From Lachnospiraceae bacterium (lineage in GTDB: Bacteria > Bacillota > Clostridia > Lachnospirales > Lachnospiraceae), in contig CAJTGD010000003.1 in assembly GCA_910575475.1 (NCBI GenBank), positions 152,767 through 216,766 on the forward strand: DNA of 64,000 nt. The letters are read 5' to 3'. The notes below the pieces were generated by a model that was given only the letters and a program-made list of their open reading frames with translations, did not search any database and was not told the DNA's origin. The translations under genes were made by a program, and so were the position numbers. Shown piece after piece: positions 24,322 through 31,153 of the stretch. Numbering within the stretch: the stretch's first letter is position 1; each line of letters starts with the position of its first letter.

Positions 24322-24526
24322 TTCCGGCCAGCCTCCTTTCCGCTTCTTCCAATGGGATGCCGTATTCCAAGCACATCAGTCTGGTGCTTATGTCGTACTT
24401 TTTATTCTTCCTGCCTTTGATATGCCGTACTTTTGCAAATCTCCATTCCGGGGCATAAAACCGGACATAACTTTCAGTAACGTTAAGGATCCGTGCCGCT
24501 TCCGCGGCGTTTACAATCTCTTTCAA
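24314..24526 (-). CDS. HTH DNA-binding protein, excisionase-like
   Basis: A 70-residue protein with an N-terminal winged-helix pattern, VNAAEAARILNVTESYVRFY, as in the excisionase/MerR-like HTH_17 group. The start is a TTG at 24524-24526, preceded by AAGGAGG at a good distance. It may be an excisionase or another regulator of the early block; being far from the integrase, a transcription role is also open. It overlaps the small membrane protein gene. Confidence 0.7.
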   Translation of the reverse strand: MKEIVNAAEAARILNVTESYVRFYAPEWRFAKVRHIKGRKNKKYDISTRLMCLEYGIPLEEAERRLAGNG

Positions 24527-24549
24527 TAGACCACCTCCTTCTCTTCTGC

Positions 24550-24578
24550 TTGTAAATGCCTTCCATATCTCCTATAAT
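24550..24578 (+). promoter_or_regulatory. Promoter for the YozE-like gene
   Basis: TTGTAA (24550-24555) and a perfect TATAAT (24573-24578) with a 17-base spacer, pointing right. It lies 50 bases before the start of the plus-strand gene at 24629 and opposite to the early phage operon. Confidence 0.7.
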
Positions 24579-24628
24579 CTATGTACAGGTTCCCGCCAGA
24601 GCTGAGTACGAAAGAAAGGAGAAAAAAT

Positions 24629-24889
24629 ATGACAACACATGACCCATCTTTCAAAGAATGGCTGTTTAACTTCATTAACACCGACACAAACCTTGGAGAT
24701 TTAGCCGTTGATGTTAAAAAGGACAGAACATTTCCCGATTCCTCTGATAAAGAAATCCTGATGGGGTATATCAGAAACCGCACTCCTGATAAGTGCATCC
24801 ATGACACATTATCGGCTGCTATTGACCTTTATAATGCGGCTTCAGGTGTGCATGAAGGTCTCTCCCATAGGGTTCCCTATCAAATGTAA
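24629..24889 (+). CDS. YozE SAM-like fold protein
   Basis: An 86-residue protein starting MTTHDPSFKEWLFNFINTDT. The sequence, with FKEWL, LGDLAVDVKKD and IRNRTPDKCIHDTLSAAIDLY, fits the YozE SAM-like fold, a small helical domain of unknown function in Firmicutes. The ATG has AAAGGAG about eight bases upstream and its own promoter. It is transcribed against the surrounding early genes, which suggests expression in the lysogen as a moron or an immunity-type gene (inference). Confidence 0.75.
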   Translation: MTTHDPSFKEWLFNFINTDTNLGDLAVDVKKDRTFPDSSDKEILMGYIRNRTPDKCIHDTLSAAIDLYNAASGVHEGLSHRVPYQM

Positions 24890-24974
24890 ATTTAGGAAGG
24901 GACTCCAGACTACTCCGAATAGCTTGGAGTTCCTTTCTGATCGCCACCAGCTCCTGATAAATCTTTTTCAGCAT
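24819..24974 (-). CDS. Small coiled-coil phage protein, antisense to YozE-like 3' end
   Basis: A 51-residue ORF starting MLKKIYQELVAIRKELQAIR, preceded by GGAGGTGATG ten bases upstream. The first half is an amphipathic helix. Its last 71 bases are antisense to the end of the plus-strand gene (24629-24889). Short proteins with this start are frequent in Clostridia prophages. The upstream genes at 25354 and 24978 carry nearly the same GGAGGTGGTGTGA leader. Confidence 0.5.
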   Translation of the reverse strand: MLKKIYQELVAIRKELQAIRSSLESLPKFTFDREPYGRDLHAHLKPHYKGQ

Positions 24975-24977
24975 TTC

Positions 24978-25349
24978 TTACATCACCTCCATTCCCTTGA
25001 GTTCATCCAAATATTCAATAATAAGCGCATTATTCTCTTCAAGAATCTGTCTATGCTCCTGAATATGAACATTTGTACATTTCCAAGCAATAGTTTGATT
25101 ACACAGATTCACTATCAGAAGAATAAAAAGCACTATTATTGAAATTCTCAACTGTGATATCTTTTTATCAATAATTTGCTGTGCTTTTTCCAGTGCTGCA
25201 TTTTGTTCGGCTACCTTTGAAGTGAATTTTTCATCAATCGCTATAACTGCCTTATCGACAGCCGTAAATGCTTCAATGATCGCACTTCTGACCTCTTCGC
25301 CATAGAAAGCATTATGGATTTTATCAGTGGCTTCTTTTGTGTTTATCAT
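24978..25349 (-). CDS. Phage membrane-anchored coiled-coil protein
   Basis: A 123-residue protein with an N-terminal helical region (TDKIHNAFYGEEVRSAIIEA), a heptad-like stretch to about residue 68, one membrane span (ISIIVLFILLIVNL, about 70-85) and a C-terminal charged part. Strong GGAGGTGGTG ribosome site. No family recognised. Single-span proteins in early phage regions often act in exclusion or on host division, but nothing here fixes that. Confidence 0.6.
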   Translation of the reverse strand: MINTKEATDKIHNAFYGEEVRSAIIEAFTAVDKAVIAIDEKFTSKVAEQNAALEKAQQIIDKKISQLRISIIVLFILLIVNLCNQTIAWKCTNVHIQEHRQILEENNALIIEYLDELKGMEVM

Positions 25350-25353
25350 CCGT

Positions 25354-25539
25354 TCACACCACCTCCTCCGTCTTTTTGATCTCCGGCACTTCTACCGTTG
25401 CAAGGATCGTATAATTTTCATGTCTGTAGCATACCCAGAAGCTCCCTCTGGCTTCTCCTTCATTTAATCCGGTGAACTTGTCCATATCTACTTTTCCGGT
25501 TCTCTGGTTCTGGAAAACCACGGCGTATGTTTTCAGCAT
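25354..25539 (-). CDS. Hypothetical phage protein
   Basis: A 61-residue protein starting MLKTYAVVFQNQRTGKVDMD, predicted as a small beta-rich fold. Ribosome site GGAGGTGGTG at a suitable distance. Lies between the antirepressor and the membrane-anchored protein in the early transcript. Function unknown. Confidence 0.55.
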   Translation of the reverse strand: MLKTYAVVFQNQRTGKVDMDKFTGLNEGEARGSFWVCYRHENYTILATVEVPEIKKTEEVV

Positions 25540-25561
25540 TTCTCACACCACCTCCTCCGCT

Positions 25562-26089
25562 CTACTCCAACGTTAAATGCATCTGCTCATATTCTGGAAC
25601 TTTCACAAAATCATCAACCAGCTGGATACCATATTGCCTACAGATTAACTGTGCGTTCTCTGTTACCTTGTAAGGCGCTGAACCCTGCCTCTCCATCAAT
25701 CTGGATATTGCATTGATGAGTTTTGCTACATCCCCCGGATGCTCTGTGAGAGGAATCTGCAATGCATAAATACCTGTCTTGCGAATTGCCGGAAGTACTT
25801 CTGCCGTCACCCAATGCTTGAACTTCTTTGCGGATTCCAATTTGCTTCCAAAAATCATTGAATATAAACCAGATTCGTTAATTATATGCATTTCGCGTTT
25901 TTGACCTGACCCGTCAAATTGACTGGTCAGCTTATCTTCATTATCAACATGCTTTCTTAGCGCCTGGTCTGTGTCTTTATATCCCAAGGCTTCTGCTACA
26001 TCCTTGCCCACGAACCACGGTTCTCCATCAATCATTACGGTTCGTACCTGCCCAAACTCGGCATTTTCAAAAATTTTAATATTGCTCAT
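25562..26089 (-). CDS. BRO-N antirepressor
   Basis: A 175-residue protein with a BRO-N domain: PWFVGKDVAEALGYKDTDQA (about 25-44), then INESGLYSMIFGSKLESAKK and FKHWVTAEVLPAIRKTG (to about 107). The rest is a shorter C-terminal domain with VTENAQLICRQYG. Such antirepressors bind or titrate the CI-like repressor and help induction. It is the second gene of the rightmost minus-strand early transcript, after the Cro-like protein, with GGAGG before the ATG. Confidence 0.85.
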   Translation of the reverse strand: MSNIKIFENAEFGQVRTVMIDGEPWFVGKDVAEALGYKDTDQALRKHVDNEDKLTSQFDGSGQKREMHIINESGLYSMIFGSKLESAKKFKHWVTAEVLPAIRKTGIYALQIPLTEHPGDVAKLINAISRLMERQGSAPYKVTENAQLICRQYGIQLVDDFVKVPEYEQMHLTLE

Positions 26090-26122
26090 ATATCCTCCTT
26101 CTTCTCAACATAACAATTTTTC

Positions 26123-26350
26123 TTACTTTGTTGTAGATTTTAATTCTACATTTCCTGCAAAAAAAATTTGTCCTACATCAGTTATTGACAATATCATAAT
26201 AAGTTTTTCTATCTCTGATGCTTTAAATTCAGTAATATTATTAAGCTTTTTATAAAAACCCATTTCTGAAATTCCTAATTTTTTTGCAACTTCACGTTTA
26301 GTAAATCCCGATTTTTTAATCGCAATTTCAAGTTCCAAAGTATTTGTCAT
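26123..26350 (-). CDS. Cro-like HTH regulator
   Basis: A 75-residue helix-turn-helix protein (KSGFTKREVAKKLGISEMGFY, about residues 13-32). It is the first gene of the lytic transcript, divergent from the CI-like repressor, the usual Cro position. The nucleotide stretch encoding its last residues (VELKSTTK) contains a 19-base palindrome identical to the operator upstream of the gene. A GAGG site lies before the ATG. Confidence 0.8.
   Translation of the reverse strand: MTNTLELEIAIKKSGFTKREVAKKLGISEMGFYKKLNNITEFKASEIEKLIMILSITDVGQIFFAGNVELKSTTK
26132..26150. promoter_or_regulatory. Operator-like palindrome inside the 3' end of the Cro-like gene
   Basis: tgtagattttaattctaca, with arms tgtaga and tctaca, identical over 19 bases to the site at 26371-26389. 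It lies in the coding region of the Cro-like gene, 240 bases from the first, close enough for repressor looping. Confidence 0.65.
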
Positions 26351-26370
26351 AATTTATCCTCCTTTTTTGT

Positions 26371-26389
26371 TGTAGATTTTAATTCTACA
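26371..26389. promoter_or_regulatory. Operator between repressor and Cro-like gene
   Basis: tgtagattttaattctaca, palindromic, just downstream of the lytic promoter -10 element and 20 bases before the Cro-like start. Two half-sites (tgtaga at 26407-26412 and tctacta near 26463) lie inside the two divergent promoters. A likely binding site for the CI-like or Cro-like protein. Confidence 0.75.
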
Positions 26390-26394
26390 TTTGC

Positions 26395-26423
26395 ATTATT
26401 CCATATTGTAGATTATTTGTCAA
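26395..26423 (-). promoter_or_regulatory. Lytic (PR-like) promoter
   Basis: On the minus strand TTGACA (26418-26423) and AATAAT (26395-26400), 17 bases apart. It points into the Cro-like gene and the whole early operon, and a half operator tgtaga falls in the spacer. Confidence 0.75.
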
Positions 26424-26451
26424 CACTTTTTTATTAATTTTAATATTTTTG

Positions 26452-26480
26452 TTGATTTTTATTCTACTACATGGTATAGT
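26452..26480 (+). promoter_or_regulatory. Repressor promoter (PRM-like)
   Basis: TTGATT (26452-26457) and TATAGT (26475-26480) spaced 17 bases, pointing to the repressor gene at 26519. An operator half site (tctacta) lies inside the spacer, so the repressor may control itself. Confidence 0.7.
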
Positions 26481-26518
26481 TGATATAAACAAAAGTTTAT
26501 ACTGCGGAGGTGGTAGAC

Positions 26519-27292
26519 ATGGAATTGTATAAACGAATTCGTAAACGCAGAGAAGAATTAGGAATGTCGCAAGAAGAATTGGCCAAAAAAATGGGATATA
26601 AATCTCGTTCTTCAATAAATAAAATAGAAATGGGAGAAAATGATATTCCACAATCAAAAATTGCTACTTTTGCAAAAGTTCTATTAGTTAGCGAAGCATG
26701 GCTTATGGGATATGATGATCAGATTAAAAAAGAGGATCCAAATATTATAGAACGTGATTCTATTTTAGAAGAAATAGATGAAATACTTAGGCGTAACGGT
26801 TGGTCATTATCTTGCGAATCTTATGATGATGATTACTTCATCATAAAAAATATAAATGGTGCAACTATCATTGGCTTATATGATTATGAACTATTATCCC
26901 GATATATTTCACTAAAAAGAAAAGGAAAAATAACGGCAGATTTACTTGTTTCTTCTGAATCAGTTTTCTTTAAATACTTAGAGAGTTTAGGATATTTCAT
27001 AGATTACGACGTGTTGAATAAGCCCTATATAATCCATAAGTTCGGTAGTATTACAATAGAGCAGGAACTTTTGAATGATATTCGTTCTAAAATTGATACT
27101 TATTCAAAAACAACTATTGACTCCGTTATTTTGAAATTACACGAAGAAGATTTTCGCAAAGAGCGTAAAGAAAAGGAGCAAATTTCTCAAAATATGCTCA
27201 ATGCCGCCCATGCCCGAACTGATATAGAAACAACACCAGAAGACCAGGCTCATGATGATGCGATCATGAATGATAACAGTGAATGGGAGTGA
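26519..27292 (+). CDS. CI-like phage repressor
   Basis: A 257-residue regulator with an N-terminal XRE helix-turn-helix (SQEELAKKMGYKSRSSINKIE, about 17-37). Unlike LexA-type repressors it shows no S24 peptidase Ser-Lys pair in the C-terminal half, which is acidic and of unknown fold. With the ImmA/IrrE-like gene directly following, the repressor is more likely removed by that peptidase on induction. The ATG at 26519 is eight bases from GGAGG; a GTG at 26510 sits on the ribosome site itself. It overlaps no other gene; the next start is inside its last bases. Confidence 0.85.
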   Translation: MELYKRIRKRREELGMSQEELAKKMGYKSRSSINKIEMGENDIPQSKIATFAKVLLVSEAWLMGYDDQIKKEDPNIIERDSILEEIDEILRRNGWSLSCESYDDDYFIIKNINGATIIGLYDYELLSRYISLKRKGKITADLLVSSESVFFKYLESLGYFIDYDVLNKPYIIHKFGSITIEQELLNDIRSKIDTYSKTTIDSVILKLHEEDFRKERKEKEQISQNMLNAAHARTDIETTPEDQAHDDAIMNDNSEWE

Positions 27293-27297
27293 TTTTA

Positions 27298-27753
27298 TTG
27301 ACGTACGATGATTTATTAGCAGTCGCTAATGAAAAAGGACTGAAGGTAAAAGAAAAAAGCCTATCTGGAAACGATGGCCGGATAATGGGGAACCGTATTG
27401 CAATCCGCAAAGATATGACTACCACAGAAAAAGCCTGCGTCCTCGCCGAAGAGCTCGGACACCATGAAACCACCGTGGGCAACATAATTGATATGTCGGT
27501 CTCGTGGAACCGGAAACAGGAACGGCAGGCGCGGCTAAACGGATACCAGCGCATGATCGGGCTGATGGGGATTGTCAAGGCATATGAAGCTGGATGCCAA
27601 AATCAGTATGAAATCGCTGAATTTCTAAATGTGACAGAGGAATATCTTCTGGAATGTATAGAATGCTACCGGGATAAATATGGAACAATGAAAAGCATTG
27701 ATAATTATACCATATACTTCATCCCCAACTTAGCAGTAATGAAAATAGTATAA
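27298..27753 (+). CDS. ImmA/IrrE-family metallopeptidase
   Basis: A 151-residue protein starting at the TTG at 27298 (MTYDDLLAVANEKGL), with GGGAG six bases before. A start five codons earlier overlaps the repressor and is less likely. The zinc motif reads LAEELGHHETT, with Glu in the first His position of HExxH, as in many Lachnospiraceae members of this family. In ICEBs1 the homologue ImmA cuts the repressor ImmR on DNA damage. The pairing with the CI-like gene suggests the same role here. The C-terminal part is a helical domain with QYEIAEFLNVTEEYL. Confidence 0.85.
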   Translation: MTYDDLLAVANEKGLKVKEKSLSGNDGRIMGNRIAIRKDMTTTEKACVLAEELGHHETTVGNIIDMSVSWNRKQERQARLNGYQRMIGLMGIVKAYEAGCQNQYEIAEFLNVTEEYLLECIECYRDKYGTMKSIDNYTIYFIPNLAVMKIV

Positions 27754-27807
27754 CCGCTTCGGCGTTCATATCATTATCGGCAGAAATGTAGAAAGGAACC
27801 GTGCGAA

Positions 27808-28122
27808 ATGCTTAATATTGATACTTTGAAATCATTAAACAGCATAAATAATATTGCAGTTACCGAGCATGCGCGAATACGACTCATTGAGCGTGGAATA
27901 GCAATTAATGACGTGGTAAGCTGTATATCATCCGGCGAAATAATAAAGCAATATGAAGATGACAAACCTTTTCCAAGTTGCTTAATTCTTGGAACCTCTA
28001 CACATAACACCCCTATTCATATTGTGGTGAGTATTGATAGCGAATATATCCACTTAATAACAGCATATTATCCTGATGCTGACAAGTGGGAATCTGACTT
28101 CAAAACCAGAAAGGAGCATTAA
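27808..28122 (+). CDS. DUF4258 toxin, RelE/MqsR-like fold
   Basis: A 104-residue protein with VTEHARIRLIERGI near residue 18 and a beta sheet with HIVVSIDSEYIHLITAYYP at the end, the DUF4258 pattern, related to RelE/MqsR mRNA interferases. It is followed two bases later by a YgiT-type zinc-finger gene, the arrangement of a type II toxin-antitoxin pair in which the toxin comes first. In a prophage such a pair can stabilise lysogeny or block other phages. Start supported by AAAGGA upstream. Confidence 0.85.
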   Translation: MLNIDTLKSLNSINNIAVTEHARIRLIERGIAINDVVSCISSGEIIKQYEDDKPFPSCLILGTSTHNTPIHIVVSIDSEYIHLITAYYPDADKWESDFKTRKEH

Positions 28123-28124
28123 TC

Positions 28125-28352
28125 ATGAAATGTATGAAATGCGGCGCATCAGCCCAAAAAGGATTTACAACGAGTGTAACCGATCTACAGGACTGCCTTG
28201 TGATCGTTCGAAATGTGCCCTGCTTTAAATGTTCAGAATGTAATGAAATTATTTACACTGGTGATGTTATCCAGCAGCTGGAAGAGATTATTGCTTCTGC
28301 AAAAAAATTAATGCAGGAAATCTCCATCATTGACTATTCAAAGGTAGCATAA
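28125..28352 (+). CDS. YgiT/MqsA-type zinc-finger antitoxin
   Basis: A 75-residue protein starting MKCMKCGASAQKGFTT, with CMKC and CFKCSEC making the two knuckles of the zinc finger of YgiT/MqsA antitoxins. The part after about residue 45 (VIQQLEEIIASAKKLM) is helical and would bind the toxin. No C-terminal helix-turn-helix is present, as in MqsA, so autoregulation would need another element. AAAGGAG precedes its ATG. Confidence 0.85.
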   Translation: MKCMKCGASAQKGFTTSVTDLQDCLVIVRNVPCFKCSECNEIIYTGDVIQQLEEIIASAKKLMQEISIIDYSKVA

Positions 28353-28366
28353 AAAGGAGTGATATT

Positions 28367-28912
28367 ATGCCATTGCCACAAAAACAAGTTTATACATCCG
28401 AAGATTACTGGAACCTTCCGGACGGCCAGCGTGCAGAGCTGATCGATGGGAAGCTGTACGCCATGGCGCCACCGAACCGGATTCATCAAAAACTTATTAT
28501 GGAACTGACATCAGTAATCCATAACCACATAAAAAATAAGTCTGGTTCTTGCGAAGTTTATCCCGCCCCGTTTGCAGTAAATCTAAACTCTAATGATAAG
28601 GTATGGGTAGAGCCGGACATCTCCGTTATCTGTGATAAAGATAAGCTGTCCGATCGGGGATGCGAAGGCGCTCCCGACTGGATCATTGAGATTACTTCCC
28701 CCAGCACCTCCCGGATGGACTATTCCATAAAACTTTTCAAATATCGTACTGCTGGGGTACGGGAATACTGGATCGTGAATCCGATAACAAAAATCGTCCA
28801 AACCTATTGCTTTGAAGGTGAGGATGATTCATGTCAACATACCTTTGATGATCCGATACAAACTCATATATTTGATGACCTGACAATCAAAATATCTGAT
28901 TTTCTACCGTAA
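28367..28912 (+). CDS. Uma2-family endonuclease (DUF820)
   Basis: A 181-residue protein of the Uma2 group, a PD-(D/E)XK nuclease fold. The catalytic elements are VWVEPDISVI with the acidic residue, then GAPDWIIEITSPSTS with a Glu at the ExK place, and KLFKYRTAGVREYWIV. Role in lysogens is unknown. It follows the antitoxin gene by 14 bases and ends 100 bases before the integrase, inside the accessory part of the lysogeny block. The ribosome site AAAAGGAG is strong. Confidence 0.85.
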   Translation: MPLPQKQVYTSEDYWNLPDGQRAELIDGKLYAMAPPNRIHQKLIMELTSVIHNHIKNKSGSCEVYPAPFAVNLNSNDKVWVEPDISVICDKDKLSDRGCEGAPDWIIEITSPSTSRMDYSIKLFKYRTAGVREYWIVNPITKIVQTYCFEGEDDSCQHTFDDPIQTHIFDDLTIKISDFLP

Positions 28913-28920
28913 ATGAAAAA

Positions 28921-28944
28921 CCGCCCCTGCGCCAACAGGAACGG
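28921..28944. terminator. Hairpin after the Uma2 gene
   Basis: CCGCCCCTG and CAGGAACGG pair (two G-U pairs on the minus strand) around six bases, with AAAAA on the left side, so the U-run is on the minus strand. It closes the plus-strand accessory genes; as a plus-strand terminator it lacks a U-tract, so its direction is unclear. Confidence 0.45.
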
Positions 28945-29066
28945 CCTTCAGATACATCCGAAGATGTACAATCAAAATTTAGCACAAACGTATTGTATCA
29001 TCTTTGGTGACGGCCTGCAATAGACAGGCTGTTATTTTTATACCTTTTTTTCAGGAGGATGATACG

Positions 29067-30224
29067 ATGGCACGTAAAAAGAAGTACCCCAAACTCCCCA
29101 ACGGATACGGATCCATCAAAAAACTGTCCGGAAAGCGCCGTAATCCCTATGGCGTCTATCCGCCTTCCACAGAGCTGATTGCCCCCGGCCAGTACGCCCC
29201 TGTGAAAGCGATCTGCTACGTGGATGATTATATGAAGGGCTTTGCCGTCCTGACTGCCTGGCATGCCGGAACCTATTATCCGGGATTCGAACGGACCCTG
29301 AACGACTTCGACCAGAACCGGACTCTGAACAGCACCATGGACAATATCCTGCTGGATTACCTGCAGGCGGCAAGGGTTGAGCAGAACAAAGAGAAAACCG
29401 CTACCTTTGCGGAAGTGTACGAGGGATTTTATAGAGACAAGTATGAGGATTCGAAAAAGACATATTCCAAGGCAAGTATGAATTGTACAAAAGCTGCTTT
29501 CAAAAATTGTGCCGAATTGCATGACAAGCCTTTTGCTGATCTGCGGTACCATGACCTGCAGAACGTCATAGATAATTGTCCCAAAAAGCATTCCTCTTTA
29601 GAGCTGATCCTGTCTCTCTTCCACCAGATGTACGCTTATGCTGAAAAGTTTGAACTCTGCGAAAAGGATTATTCTGTACATGTCAAGATAAAGAAGGCAG
29701 AGGATGACGAACACGGCGTCCCATTTTCTGAGGATGAGCTTGCAATACTCTGGCAGTACAAGGAGGATCCCGTCGTGGAATTTCTTTTGATCATGTGCTA
29801 TTCCGGGTACCGGATAAAAGCGTATGAAACCATTGAGGTAAATCTGAAAGAAAAATATTTCCGGGGAGGTGTAAAGACTGATGCCGGGAAAGACCGTATT
29901 GTCCCGATACACTCCGGAATCTATGCGCTGGTGAAGCGCCGTACAAAGAATCAGGATGCAATCCTTGATATAACTCCAGGTACCTTTCGAAACAGGATGT
30001 ATGAAACTCTGGAGCAGATTGGGATGCAGAGGCATACTCCCCATGATGCCAGACACACATTCTCCATGCTCTGCGAAAAGTACCGAGTGAACGAAAATGA
30101 TCGGAAGCGAATGCTTGGACACGCTTTCCAGGATATTACAAATAAAGTCTATGGACACAGGACGGTTGAGGAGCTCCGCAAAGAGATCGAAAAGATTAAA
30201 ATTCCCGTAAAAAACAGTACATAA
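29067..30224 (+). CDS. int: Tyrosine recombinase, phage integrase
   Basis: A 385-residue site-specific recombinase. The N-terminal part has an Arm/SAM-like DNA-binding domain (FAEVYEGFYRDKYEDSKKTY near 115). The catalytic domain holds CYSGYR with the first Arg near 250, the Lys in the following beta hairpin, HDARHTF with His-x-x-Arg near 330, LGHAF near 355 and the tyrosine of VYGHRT near 365. The ATG at 29067 has AGGAGG upstream; an in-frame extension lacks one. It lies at the right end of the prophage, so attL or attR should lie between its stop and about 30,390. Confidence 0.93.
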   Translation: MARKKKYPKLPNGYGSIKKLSGKRRNPYGVYPPSTELIAPGQYAPVKAICYVDDYMKGFAVLTAWHAGTYYPGFERTLNDFDQNRTLNSTMDNILLDYLQAARVEQNKEKTATFAEVYEGFYRDKYEDSKKTYSKASMNCTKAAFKNCAELHDKPFADLRYHDLQNVIDNCPKKHSSLELILSLFHQMYAYAEKFELCEKDYSVHVKIKKAEDDEHGVPFSEDELAILWQYKEDPVVEFLLIMCYSGYRIKAYETIEVNLKEKYFRGGVKTDAGKDRIVPIHSGIYALVKRRTKNQDAILDITPGTFRNRMYETLEQIGMQRHTPHDARHTFSMLCEKYRVNENDRKRMLGHAFQDITNKVYGHRTVEELRKEIEKIKIPVKNST

Positions 30225-30265
30225 ATTCACTTACGTTAGTAACACGTTAGCGACAAACGCAACGA

Positions 30266-30291
30266 AAAAGCCCGTAAATACGGGATTTTTC
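30266..30291 (+). terminator. Terminator after integrase
   Basis: AAAAAGCCCGTA AA TACGGGATTTTT: an 8-base stem followed by ATTTTT. It lies 40 bases after the integrase stop and is symmetric, so it can work in both directions. It marks the likely right end of prophage transcripts. Confidence 0.8.
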
Positions 30292-30300
30292 TACAGCAAA

Positions 30301-30355
30301 TTTAAGGAATCTTTAAGGATTGAGTAAAGACATTTAAGATTTCAACAAATACAAT
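30301..30355 (+). promoter_or_regulatory. Direct-repeat operator and -10 for ABC transporter operon
   Basis: TTTAAGG at 30301-30307 and 30312-30318 repeat with an 11-base period, and TTTAAG recurs at 30333-30338. TACAAT at 30350-30355 could be the -10 element, 38 bases before the ATPase gene. An 11-base period is usual for OmpR-family response regulators. No regulator gene lies nearby: the prophage ends immediately to the left. Confidence 0.55.
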
Positions 30356-30393
30356 GAACATAACAACTTTGTCCTGTATCAAGGAGGTTCATT

Positions 30394-31152
30394 ATGAAAG
30401 AAATTTTACTAAAAGCAGACAGTCTCAGCAAATCCTTTTCCACCGGCGGGACCTTGCAGCATGTTCTGAAAAATATCGGCCTGCAGCTCTACAAGGGGGA
30501 CTTTACCGTGATCATGGGTGCCAGCGGCGCTGGAAAATCTACACTCCTGTACGCTCTCTCAGGAATGGATACGCCGACCCTCGGCACCATCACATTTGCC
30601 GGAACAGAGATATCCGGCTGCAGTCCGGATCGTCTGGCAGTATTCCGCCGGGAGCACTGCGGCTTCGTCTTTCAGCAGATCTATCTGATCGACGGAATGT
30701 CCGTAATGGATAACGTACTCTCCGCAGGTCTCCTGGTAAGCAGGGACAAAAAGGCACTTCTGCAACGTGCCGGAGAGCTGTTCCAGGCAGTCGGCATTTC
30801 CGAAGAAACGCAGAAAAAATTTCCCGCCCAGATCTCCGGCGGTGAAGCCCAGCGTGCGGGAATCGTCCGGGCACTGATCAACACTCCTGAAATCCTTTTT
30901 GCTGACGAACCCACGGGCGCGCTCAATTCCAGTACCGGACTGGATGTTCTGGATACCCTGACCAGGTTCAATGAACAGGGACAGAGTGTGGTCATGGTCA
31001 CTCACGATATGCGCTCCGCCAGACGCGGAAACCGCATTTTATATCTAAAGGACGGCGTGATCCTGGGAGAATGTGATCTGGGACGATATGTCAGCGGCGA
31101 TCCAAAACGTCACCGGAAGCTGGCCGCTTTTCTGGAAGAAATGGGGTGGTAG
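30394..31152 (+). CDS. ABC transporter ATPase, MacB/LolD-type
   Basis: A 252-residue nucleotide-binding protein. Walker A GASGAGKST is near residue 43, the Q-loop VFQQIY near 90, the signature ISGGEAQR near 145, Walker B ILFADEPTG near 166 and the H-loop VTHD near 199. The VFQQIYLIDGMSVMDNV stretch is typical of MacB/LolD-like ATPases working with FtsX-type permeases. It is followed two bases later by the permease gene. Such pairs in Firmicutes often export or sense antimicrobial peptides. AAGGAGG precedes the start. Confidence 0.9.
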   Translation: MKEILLKADSLSKSFSTGGTLQHVLKNIGLQLYKGDFTVIMGASGAGKSTLLYALSGMDTPTLGTITFAGTEISGCSPDRLAVFRREHCGFVFQQIYLIDGMSVMDNVLSAGLLVSRDKKALLQRAGELFQAVGISEETQKKFPAQISGGEAQRAGIVRALINTPEILFADEPTGALNSSTGLDVLDTLTRFNEQGQSVVMVTHDMRSARRGNRILYLKDGVILGECDLGRYVSGDPKRHRKLAAFLEEMGW

Positions 31153-31153
31153 T

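Noticed and set aside
24523..24807. 94-codon minus-strand ORF opposite the YozE-like gene
   Set aside because: It is antisense to the promoter and the body of the YozE-like gene and has no clear ribosome site, while the plus-strand gene has both signals.
27298..27753. Inactive ImmA/IrrE because the first His of HExxH is Glu
   Set aside because: The variant EELGHH occurs widely in this branch of the family, so loss of activity cannot be claimed from this residue alone.
29004..29066. Longer integrase start at 29004
   Set aside because: The extension covers the ribosome site and a hairpin and has no similarity to integrases; the ATG at 29067 has AGGAGG at a proper distance.
30225..30393. Exact attachment site of the prophage
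   Set aside because: Only one prophage end is in the window, so the direct repeat that would define att cannot be seen.
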